Below, piece by piece: positions 22,479-33,135 of a DNA stretch of 64,000 nucleotides. The stretch spans positions 312,166 to 376,165 of the forward strand of contig QANU01053036.1 in assembly GCA_003254905.1 (NCBI GenBank). The letters run 5' to 3'. A program made the position numbers and the translations under genes. How positions within the stretch are numbered: the first letter of the stretch is position 1; every line of letters starts with the position of its first letter. The notes beneath the pieces are model-generated. The model was not told the origin of the DNA. It did not search any database and saw only the letters and a program-made list of their open reading frames with translations. This DNA comes from Nissolia schottii (Eukaryota; Streptophyta; Magnoliopsida; Fabales; Fabaceae).

Positions 22479-24215
22479 ACTCTTATTACATGCTTAACTA
22501 ATATAAGACTTTAATACTGCGGCATGGTGCACTATAGTGCAAGTAAAGTATATAATCACCCTAGAAAAAAAAATCTAGAAAATAAGTGGATTATCACATA
22601 CTTATGATTTGTGATCAACGTACTTATATTTTTATAAAATTCTAAATCAATGATTTTTTTCCTTTCGTTCAAGATAAGTATATATACTTTAACTTTTAAG
22701 GGGTGAGCTCATTTTAGAAGATGAATATATTTTAAAATCCCCATATTATTCAAACATTAATATTTTTTCTCTCTCTTTCTCTTATTATGAGGTTGATGAT
22801 TTGTGTTTAATTTCTGCAGGGCTAAACAGGTGTGGTAAAAGTTGCAGGTTAAGGTGGACTAACTACTTGAGGCCTGGCATTAAGAGAGGGAGATTCTCCC
22901 AAGAAGAACAACAAACCATTCTGAATCTCCATGCTATCCTAGGAAATAAGTAATTAATCTCAACACTATACTACATCAATGTTCATCCATTGACCGTTGT
23001 TAAAATTTGATTCCATAAAATTCTTTGTCTAATGATGCATTTAATTTAATAGAATAATTCACTTTACTAGAATTGTAAGTGATCATAAATACATATGGAA
23101 TTATTGGGAGAAAAAAAAAAGTAATACTAATTTGATATGTGAATTTGACCGATATTTTAAAAACTTAATTTGTCAAAATCAGATAGCCAAATTAATACAA
23201 AAGGAATAGTTTTTTGTAGAACAATATTAGATTGTCAGCATATTGTAACTAGATTTTTGACGGAATACACGATGATTATCGGATCAAATCTATATCTAAT
23301 GATAGAATCCACCTTTTTGTCCAAGGTAAACCATTAGACATATTAGATCATTCTGACACTTAATTTCTAAAAGAAAATAAAATATGTCTAACATTTTTCT
23401 TTTTCATATTATGAAACTAATTTTTATTTACTCTTTCTGCAAGATGGTCAACAATTGCAAGCCACCTACCAGGTAGGACAGACAACGAAGTCAAGAATTT
23501 TTGGAACACTCATCTCAAGAAGAAGCTATTTCAACTTGGTTATGATCCAATGAACCAGCCAACAATAACTCATGAAATCTTCTCAACATTAATGCCTTAT
23601 CACCTCATAGCACTTTCAAATCTCAAACAATTCTTCGACCATCAACCAATGTTGGATCATCATGATCAAAATCTTGTTGATGCCTCCTCCCTAATGGCCA
23701 AACTTCTATTCTTACAACAATTCCTAAAGCCTCAATATTCTAGCACAAATGAATTAGTAAATAGTACTAGAAACTTCATGGACATGGATGACCTTAATTT
23801 TTTGTGCTCCTTCCCTCATGATCAATTGAATAACAACTTAGTACTAAGTTCTACTCAATTTGAAAACACCATCTCATCATCTTCTCTTGAAGCTAATAAT
23901 AACAATTACCTCCAATTATTCAATGATTCCAATGTCTCATTCTCTCACATTCCTAGCTTAGATATCCAATGTACCTATGAACAACCATTAAGCAAGGGCA
24001 TGGTCCAATTCATCCCCCAATCCAAAGCCTTATGTTCTCCCAATTCTCCATGGCTTCCTTCATACTCAAGCAATATCACTATTCCATCTCCTTCCAATTT
24101 GGTTCCACTTGTGACATATAATACTAATATGGCCAATGATTATGGTGATTCTGGCATTTGGGATGATCTCTTGCTGATGGAGGACCCTTTGTTCAATGAA
24201 ATTCCCAAGTTTTAG
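21597..24215 (+). CDS. R2R3-MYB transcription factor
   Basis: Exons 21597-21729 (133 nt), 22820-22949 (130 nt) and 23444-24215 (772 nt) encode 344 residues. The 133/130 lengths and the intron sites are those of most plant R2R3-MYB genes. Repeat R2 has Trp at 17, 37 and 57; R3 has Phe70, Trp89 and Trp108, with LRWTNYLRP and [20 protein letters not shown]. These are the DNA-recognition helices. The bHLH-binding signature of R3 is absent, which argues against a flavonoid-type MBW partner. The linker after R3 ([12 protein letters not shown]) and the [13 protein letters not shown] stretch recall subgroups around AtMYB53/92/93 and MYB102, so a role in root or barrier cell walls (suberin) is possible but not shown. 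The C-terminus is Asn/Ser-rich and ends in an acidic stretch ([12 protein letters not shown]..), a plausible activation region. The usual second N-terminal Cys is His here (SPCH). The gene looks intact. Confidence 0.95.
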
Positions 24216-24554
24216 ATTTGTGTAAAATTAGTCTTATAGTATTGTATTAGTTTTTTCCTTGTGTTCCACGATTTATCCCAACATGTTTTGCATTAATGAG
24301 TAATGTTATTCATGCACGGTGAGTTTGAGATAAATACAGGTAGCATTTGGTTGATGTCAGATTGAAAGTACAGAGATAATGGGTTAGTAAAGATGCGCTT
24401 CTGTATGTTTCTTTTTTAGAAGTACAACAATTAACTTTAAAGTTGTTTTGAGACACATTTTTAGTGTTTTTTGTTTTTCCTTTTTTGAGGTATAGAAAAT
24501 AACTTTAATGATTGTGCTAGGGCATGATATAATTTTAACATGAGATTTTAATCT
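24216..24554. other. 3' flank of the MYB gene
   Basis: The likely 3' UTR follows the stop; no clear AATAAA is seen close by. The rest is AT-rich and shows nothing recognisable before the duplicated block starts. Confidence 0.4.
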
Positions 24555-25289
24555 AATTTGATGTTATTCATTATCTTTGTATTTATATATGTGATTGGCT
24601 CTACTTCTAATGTTTTTGAGTGCTTGGTCATTATTTGAATGATTTATGTCTAATAGGCGTTTGAGAAAATTTCTCTTAGAGTAAGCTTATGGTTCCAATC
24701 ACCATAGGTGAGTGCTAGAGATAGACTTTCTAGCTTATGCACTCACAATTAAAGTTCATTAAGCGTTAAAAGGTCATCGATAGGGTAGTTAATTGCAAGA
24801 GATTGAATTATCATTCTAATATATTACAAATTTGCTTTTGCTAGAGAGAGGTTAGTGAGTGCTTTAGGATCTTTGATTGATAAACAAACATTTTGGTGTA
24901 ATTAACCGATAATCAGTGAAATGGATTGTTAAAATGAAGTTATTGCCCTGGTGCTACTTTTCCAATTTGATCCTCAGTTCTTTTATTTCCAACTTGTATT
25001 TTAGTTTCATTATAGCTTTTTATTATTGTCTTAGTGAATTTTAAATTGTTTGATCCCAAATTGTTTAGTCCAAATTACACTCGATGATTGAATTGGTACT
25101 TGAAAAAATCTATGTGGGTACGACACTCTTCTTCCACTTTATTACTTGTGTGACGCGATGCACTTGTTGTGGTTCATTCACATTAGAATATGTCTCCATA
25201 TAGTCAATGTCAGATTTTTCTGAAAAACCTCGTGCTACAAGTCGTACCTTATATCTCTCTATTTCATTTTTATCATTTCATTTTCCTAT

Positions 25290-28200
25290 TGAAACACCTT
25301 AGCTAGCTAGCTTACGCTTAAGTCGTAAACATGCTTCTAGGTTGTTCTCTGCTTTGGTTGGAGTTACTTTTAGTCCATACTTTTAAGGTTGCGAATATTT
25401 CTTAACCGAAAATATGGACCATTTTGAAACTTGTCCTTTTCTTTATTAATTCATAACCTATGAGTTGTGCGTGTTGAAAGAGTTATGTACATATACAAGC
25501 GACAACCGACAGAGGGGATCGTCGTGCTGAATAGCACCAGATATTTATATATACAATTTATGGTCCAAAATACAAATACACAGTCAAATATAATAATACT
25601 CACCACATTTAATACACAGAATCATTAAAGGCTTGTCTAGACCATTTAACTGTCACATCATACAAAATACTAATCCTTGTCATTTGTAGAGAGAAAGGTA
25701 GCTCCTGTATCTTCTCAGGGGCCCTCCGCTCTGAGATCGTAGGTTGTCCTGTGGTGCCTTGTCCTCTAAGCATGCTAGTTGTACTCATCTGGACATCATA
25801 ATCGAGTGGGGATGAGAACACTTCGTTCTCAGTGGGAAACCTTAGCCTTATTTGTCGCTTCATTTCTCAACTATGCATCCAGGCCACCCAAGAGTTCTCT
25901 AAGTGATCATGCACACTATAAATTCCTACTAGTTATTCTCTTTGGCCTAATCCTAGATAGCTTTATCTATGCTTACTAGGTGTGGGGAAATTCTAATCTT
26001 TCATTACCTAGTAAGTCGTGCTGATTAATTTTACTCTTCGGAGCCTCGTGATATCTTATCACATGCTCTCGTACCCTCCGTCTCGAGTGTTCTCTTGACG
26101 GTAACTGACAACATATGCATACTTATATCATATACATATCTACATCATGTACTTACTTACATCATGTACATATCCACATCATATACCTTTCCAATTTAAG
26201 CATACATCATTCGTTTTCATTTCACATATTCATTTCATTTTCACATATTCATATCCATTTCATATGCATGACATTGAGATCTCTTACGCGCACTGTGGCG
26301 CATTTCATTTTCATAGTCAACCCCACTCTAGTAGCCATGGCCCACGGCCTACTACCTCTTTGCGTTCCCTATCGTTGATGACCCAGCAGCGCTCTAACCG
26401 GTGTGGTAGCTAAACACGTAGAAGAAGGCATCGCCCAACAATTTGAACAACCACCCTTCCTTTGGGATGACGAGGGGCCCACCCTAAGTCAAACATAACC
26501 GAATAGGGGACTCGACATATCCATTTCCATATACATATTCATTCATTGGACTCGTGACGTCACGTCCTTTCCTTCTCATATTCATATTCATATTCATATT
26601 CATAGATCAGGTCACCACCTGCGTTTCGTTTACCAATCTTCCTTTTTGGGACTGGCGGGGCTTGTCCGTAGACGTGCAAAGAGATCAGACTCATCCTAAT
26701 CATATACATAACTAATTTTTTATTTGAGGAACACCGGAATCTCTGGGACCGATACCTCTTCATTCCTAGGTTCAATTATGCTCTTTAAATTAGTTAGGTG
26801 ATGACCCTCTAGTTATCTACAGTCGTCCCTACTGTACCTATTGACGACTGAGACCTCATGATGCGTACACATATTCATATAATAGACATTTCTTAGATAA
26901 TATGGCATGTAATAAACAACACATAAGCATAATCATAATCATAGCTTGAAACTACGGTGTATCAATGCTTTTATAAAAATCTCCACTTTCTGTCAGAAAT
27001 TAATATTCAGCAACCAGAGAGGTCCAAGACTTTACCCCAAGGTTTTTGATAGCCCTAAGATCATTTTTCATACTTAGAAATTCAAATTTCAACCCTAAAT
27101 TCACGAAATTACTGTTTTACCCCTTTTCGCCCAAAAATGTTGTTTTGCCCCCATAAAGCCCTTTTTTTGGAATTTTAGTTCTCAAAAACCCTATGGACTC
27201 AAGACTTGGTCCTAAGGTTTTTGATAGTTCTAAACACATATTTGAAAATCAACCCAGTTTTTCAGTCCCAAAATTTGAAATTCCCGTTTTACCCTTGTTG
27301 CTCGAAAACATCATTTTCTGTTTGTTTGCTGAGAAATTCATCGGGGACTCCAAAAATCACAAAACATGACATCCCCACTCAATTTTTCGTGTAGATTTCA
27401 AAAATAACATTATTTTTTCATGATAAAATTCTCAGCATCCAGTTCTTCCCAAAAACGTGATATAGTCCTATTTCTAGCTTAGGCTTTCCTAGATTCTGAC
27501 AGAGTCATAGATAGCACTAGCAGTTCCAGACAATTATCAACAACACATATATGTAGTCATGGTCAATACAACATCCTAACATCATATATTATCTAACATA
27601 AAACCACATAGACAGTGGATAGGTTGGTTTACCCACTTGGAGACTAAATCCTTCACAAATTTGCAGAAACTCTGAAAGTCTTGTATCTTGTGTTCCTTGC
27701 TACCAAAGTAGTTCTTCAAGGTTATGGATGAAGGTTCTTGCTTAAGGAAATGAAGAATGATTTCTAAAGATGAGATTATGGAGAGTTAGGGTTAAGGTTA
27801 CATAGGAAACTATTGTATCTGTATTTTGGCGGAATAACGGTAGAGTGTATAAACTGGCAGAATTTCACCAAGCTTCTCCATGGTCTTCAATTTGGAAGAA
27901 TCCCAAGGCCTATTTATAGCCAAGTCCACGAAATTCTTCTTCCCAAAATGTCCTTAGACCAATTTACCATTTTGCCCTTATGATGACATAAGCGCTTAGG
28001 TCATGTAATGCTCATGGTGCTTAGTCACATGGTGACTCATGGTTGAATTGTTGACTTGGCCACATGGAGAGCTTGTGGCCGTGCAAGAGTGATGTCTCTT
28101 GGCCAGATTTTACGGCCAAATACTGATCAATTTTGATCAGGTTTGGTCATCACCGATTCCGATACTTTGCGTACGGGTTTCCTAAAAATATTTCAATCGC

Positions 28201-28469
28201 ATCCTTATGATCTACTAATTTTTTTAAGGAAGAATTTAGATTAATCTAAGGTATTTGTAAACTTTCTTCCGTAACCGTATATTTTACAGATACCTTAGAT
28301 ACACCATTGCACTTGGATGACAAAAAGGATTTATTTTAGTGTCTGCAGAATTTTACGAAACTGAGCAGAATTTCTTCTACAGACATTTTAACCTAAAAGC
28401 TCGTGTGAGAGCTTGTTTCCCCTATTTAATTCATGAAATCTTTACTAAGGAAAAAAAGGGAATGTTACA
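25290..28469 (-). mobile_element. Long LTR-type insertion, probably a solo LTR (3180 bp)
   Basis: It cuts the antisense copia fragment that is continuous in copy B. It starts TGAAACACC and ends GGGAATGTTACA (TG..CA). Its flanks are the slightly diverged 5-base duplication CCTAT (25285-25289) and CTTAT (28470-28474). Read on the minus strand it begins TGTAACATTCCC, like many plant gypsy LTRs; a related start occurs at 58026. No second internal LTR, primer site or protein domain is visible, so a solo LTR is preferred. Inside are a (TCATAT)n microsatellite near 26577 and repeated phrases such as ggtttttgatag (27041, 27217). Confidence 0.7.
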
Positions 28470-28474
28470 CTTAT

Positions 28475-29458
28475 GAAGACTCATTTGTACCTCATTGGCT
28501 TTACACCTTCATATGTTTCGATTTTAGCTAATCATTTCTCTGTCTACATTCTTCGATAGACTTTGGTTCAATATCTTCATCTTGCTTTATTATTTCAATT
28601 GCAATATTATATGCAATAATGTTATTGGCATCAATATGTTTTTGATTCCATATTTTCCCCATAGCGACATAACTTATCAAGATCTCTTCATTCTCTTCAT
28701 TTTTTGGGTATCAGAATCTCTTATGGGATTTCATAAATAGTTATGTCTTGGGGCTCTATTTGAGCACTCACCTCCATATTAGGGCCATTTTGATCAACTG
28801 CACATTTCTTTTTTCTAGGAATTTTATCTTTGGAACCGGTTGGTCTACCACGCTTCAGGGATGAATTACTTTCTTTGAACTCATCATTTGTCCTTTTGGG
28901 ATATTAATTCAAATTGGAGCATTAGCAGTTGCTATATGAGATTTTGTAATTTTTATTGGGATAGTAAATGCATTTGAAAATTGATTTGCAATATTTTGCA
29001 GATGAACTATCTTTTGTACTTCTAGTTCACATTGTCTTGCACGACGATCTAAATGAGTTAAGGACAATGTATTCCATGTTATTTCATTTTTCAGTTGTTT
29101 ATTTTCTCCCCTTAATGTTGGTAAAATAATTTCATCAAAATAGTAATTAGAAAACCTTGTTGTAAATAAATCGCTGGTCATTAGTTCAAGATATTTTATG
29201 ATAAAAGGGGATTCATAACTAACATATATTCTCAACCTTCTTAGATGTCCCATGTTTGTGAGTTATGGTGGAGAAATCGGAACAAAAAACCACACATCCA
29301 AAAATTCTAAGATGAAAATTATTTAGCTCTTGATCAAAAGTCAACTGCAATTGTGAGAATTTATGATAACTTGTATGCTGCATGTAAGATAACATGTCCC
29401 ATGTTGAAACAAGAAGTTTGTTCTCATAAGCATTAGCGTGACTATTAATTGGATGCAT
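28475..29458 (-). pseudogene. copia pol remnant (integrase C-terminus to start of reverse transcriptase), copy A
   Basis: Minus-strand frames give the integrase tail (SHLRIFGCVVF, then KYLELMTSDLFTTRFSNY) followed by the spacer typical of Ty1/copia. The next block, the start of reverse transcriptase, lies beyond the 3180-bp insertion at about 25150-25289 (RYKxRLVAxGF and YMETYS-type sequence). Stops and frameshifts separate the open pieces. No complete domain remains. Confidence 0.85.
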
Positions 29459-29887
29459 TTAATAAATAATAACCATTTTATGTGTGTCCATGAGCAACTG
29501 ACTCTTCAATTGTTTAGTGGTTGAATTTTAAGTTTTAGGAGATGCAGTTGTGAAGGAAAAGCTTTATGCATGTGGGATAGAAATGGCCTCTTCTATAGTT
29601 GATGACAATTGTGGGGTCCACATTGCTAACTTGGCAAAAAAATGAATGATCAGAGTAATAAGGGGAGGGATTTGCTCTTGGTGCATGGAAGAATTTATCG
29701 TATTTTTATAAATGAGGTCCATTGTTTTTATTTTTATTTTTTTAATTTTCATACTTTATTTTACTTTTATTTAATGGTATAAAGACAAAAAATATTCAGT
29801 GGCACAAATCTTGCAAATGTATAAACACGATTACAACTAATCATAAATGAGATGACATGTGCGCCTCACATGACTGCTTCTGCCACT

Positions 29888-30114
29888 GTTAATTACTTTA
29901 AAATTTTGGATGCATGTTAGAGTTGATTGAGAGATCATATTGTTAATTACTTAACAATTTTGGATTACTTAATAATTTTGCATGAATGTTAGAGTTGATA
30001 GAGAGAATCATATTGTTAAGTATGTTGGATGCATGTTAGAGTTGATTGAGAGAATCATACGGTTAATTACTTAACAATTTTGGATGTATGATAGAGTTGA
30101 TTGAGAGAATCATC
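29888..30114. repeat. Degenerate tandem repeat, about four units
   Basis: Units of roughly 50-65 bases share ttaattacttaacaatttt, ggatgcatgttagagttgat and tgagagaatcat. The array is in copy A only and lies within the roughly 490-base stretch missing from copy B. Confidence 0.8.
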
Positions 30115-30337
30115 ATAATTTAAGGAGTTAATTTATAGAAATTAAATTTAGAGTGGGTATTCAAAAACCTCCGAAAACTATTTAAGGGTTTTGGATGCTC
30201 TGTTTCTATTATTTTCAAACTTTTATATATTTTTTTAAAAAAAAACACAAAGCTATTTTAACTCTAGCTTTCCCATAGAAATTAAAGGATGCATTTAAAG
30301 TAATATGTGGCTGGTGTTTTCAATTAATTTGTTATTG

Positions 30338-30770
30338 ATTAATTGTCCACTTTAAATTATGCACGAGTATTAAGGAAATGATTAAAAATTATAATACTTT
30401 AAAAAGTTACTCCTATTTTTAATACCTTCATTTTTTATTTTCTCTCTCGTCAAATATTCTTAGTCAATTTATTTAATAGGTGTATGATAGAAAATAAAGT
30501 AATTAATGTCATTTGGATTTAAGAAGTTGACAATTATTTGAAAAAAATACCAAAATATAAAGGTGGACAATTATTCAAAAACTGGGGAATGTAAATAAAA
30601 TAATTGTTGTGAGATATATTCCCTTTGTTCCATCATGTTAATCTCTTTCACATTTTTAGATTCATTCATAATTTAATGTACTATGACACAAATTGTCTAT
30701 AAGTACGTTGAATTTTGAATAAACCTAAAAAAAGTAGAAGAGAAAAATATTATGGGACAGATGGAGTGTA
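30338..30770. mobile_element. Two MITE-like elements upstream of the Cys-rich gene A
   Basis: 30338-30592 has inverted ends aattgtccactttaaa and aaggtggacaatt. 30625-30770 starts attccctttgttccatcatg and ends atgggacagatggagtgtat, the plant Stowaway end type. Both have counterparts in copy B at 42053-42309 and 42338-42485, so they pre-date the duplication. Confidence 0.6.
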
Positions 30771-30933
30771 TAATTTAGAATAATTTAATACAATTTAGTA
30801 ATTTCAAGTTGAATTTGACTCTCAATAATATATTTGGTCAATCAATGCAATAAATGACGATAAATGCGAGTAAAGTATATCAATTTTACCCCATTTTCTC
30901 TGATATCTCTATCTTTACCGCCCCCTTTGCCGC

Positions 30934-30943
30934 TATATATAAA
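30934..30943 (+). promoter_or_regulatory. TATA box of Cys-rich gene A
   Basis: TATATATAAA lies 83 bases before the ATG. The surrounding stretch (tataaagtatcattcgctt through catctttcatcaactcg) is kept almost base for base in copy B. Confidence 0.8.
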
Positions 30944-31016
30944 GTATCATTCGCTTGCTTACTAAGGTTCATATCTTTCATCAACTCGTTTCGTTTTTTC
31001 TTTTTTCAATTGAAAA

Positions 31017-32654
31017 ATGGCTTCTAAAAATGCTGTACTCATCCTAGGTCTCTTGGCCACAGTTGTTCTTATCCCTCCAAAGGTAGCTACCAGAGAATTT
31101 AGTGAGACTTCCTCCAACTCAAAAAAAACAGGTCAGTTTGTGCTTTGCTTTTTTGTGTATATTCTCAAAAATATTGAATCACAAAATAGCTACAAAGGGC
31201 TTCTAATTATTCCTCACTAATGATGAACTTTTCCTTATGATATTCTTCAAAACTAGGTTAATGTTCATTCGCAAATGATTCCATTAACCGAGATATAAAT
31301 AAATTGCATTTATATTTATAAAATCTTATTTTTCAATGCAAATGTGATCGATGACTCGAGTAATTAATTTGATTTTTTTTTGCATGTTTGCAGTTGAGAA
31401 TGTTAGGGAGACTAATGCAATAGAAAAATCAAAAAATAATGTTGGATTGGACAGCTGGTCAAGTTATGGTGATGGAAAGGGTGGAGGACGTCGGAATGTC
31501 CTAGATTGTGGTGGCACCGTATGTTGTCACACTAAATGCACATGTCATTGCGAGGGTTAAATCACTTATACCCTCACTTTAAATCATATTGTATTCATAC
31601 ATTGTTAGATTTCAATGCATGCAAATGTGATGATGAAACACATCATTTGATTTTCACAATTTGAATTGATGTTTTTGCAGGTGACGATGTTATAGATACA
31701 AAGGACATGAGTGAAATCAAGTATGACAAAAATCAGGGTCAAGGTAAAAATTGTCTGTATAAATACTTGTTTTGGGCATGCATATATATATATACACACA
31801 CACTTGAGATTTTTGTTAATCTTCACAAGTTCATGTAGAGATTAACCTGTCTACATTTTATTTTGGACAATTAAATCACTCTTCCATTTGTGAATCAACT
31901 AATAAATATGGATAATTCTATAATTTTATTTTGGTTACATTAATAGTTCTTTAATTTCTTCTCTCTCTTATTGATTTTACACTTGACTACATTAAATACA
32001 ATTTTTTTTTGGTTAGAAGTGACTATTTAATTAAAAGATATTCTCATGATTTCTTGATTATAATATAACGTTTACTTATAATTTAATATATTTGTTAGAA
32101 TATTTGAAAACTTTTTATCTTTTTTACGGCAATAATTATATATTAGTATGATATCCCAGTATAGTATTTGATTCGTGGAGACCTTTGTTGTATTTTAAAT
32201 AATAAAAAATATAATTATAGGAGGGTAAAGAAATGACATAAATTGTTAATTGAAATGATTAAGTAAATATTAGTATTCAATAATATCTGTGAGGATATTC
32301 AAGACTCATGTATTATAAAAAGTGTCTATATCAAGTAATTAATGTTGATATGATTAAATTATAAATTTATCCAATATTATATGTAACTACAAAAAGAGAT
32401 AAGTGAGTTTCATGTACAAAATAAAATGTGAACAGTGCTAATCTCTAAATGAACTTGTGGAGGAGGTCAGTGAACTCCATTATACTTATGTTATTCTTTT
32501 TAAATGTTGTACTATATTTAAAAAAAAAAGTTATTGTCTATTTGCAGCTATTACAACAGAAGAATCGAAAGAGTATTACGGATTAAATGGCTTGGTAGGA
32601 GAACATGATTATGGATGTAAACCATGTTGCAAGAAAACGTGTTGGTGTTGTTAA
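31017..32654 (+). CDS. Small secreted Cys-rich protein with GRP/CORA-type N-terminus, copy A
   Basis: Exons 31017-31131, 31394-31555, 31681-31743 and 32548-32654, all joined in phase 1, encode 148 residues. Residues 1-25 are a signal peptide (MASKNAVLILGLL..PPKVAT). REFSETSSNSKK resembles the start of the mature legume CORA-type glycine-rich proteins (Pfam GRP family). The usual long Gly-rich array is absent except for a short GDGKGGGRR (64-72). In its place are two Cys clusters: residues 77-91, C-x4-CC-x3-C-x-C-x-C (exon 2), and 137-148, C-x2-CC-x3-C-x-CC (exon 4), joined by an acidic linker (exon 3). Secretion to the wall or apoplast is likely. Metal binding or antimicrobial action would fit but is not shown. 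Intron 2 starts with an in-frame TAA, so retention gives a 93-residue form. An AATAAA-rich stretch follows near 32713. The function is unknown to me. Confidence 0.85.
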
Positions 32655-33135
32655 AGTTGAATCTCATAAACAAACATATAGGCGTATGTATCCATCTGGT
32701 AGTTATATCTAAGAATAAATAAATAAAATATGGACTCTTTTATATATGTTGTGCCATGTTGACCGCATATTGAATAATCTTCTGTTATCTATGCATGTTG
32801 GTCGTACATATCTTGTCTTGTGATTGTGCCACTTGTAAAACAGGAATACTATACGTACAACAAGTTTTATGTTCAACTTACGGCCACCAAAATAAAGTGG
32901 GTCTTATACATAATAACCAAATTAAAATTAATCACTCTCACATATTCTAATTCACAGTCTCTCCCTTCTATTCTAACTCTCACATATTATTCTAATTCAC
33001 GGTCTCTCTCTTCGATTCTAACTCTAACTCATCCAAGTTACTATGTTACGTTTCCCTGTTTCAACATGTTGATTTGTTTGTTGTCCACATAAAAATTTAT
33101 GTTTGTAAAGTAGAATTAAATAAGCACAAGTTTAA

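Noticed and set aside
26115..26413. His/Tyr/Ser-rich overlapping frames
   Set aside because: Produced by (TCATAT)n-like repeats within the long LTR insertion.
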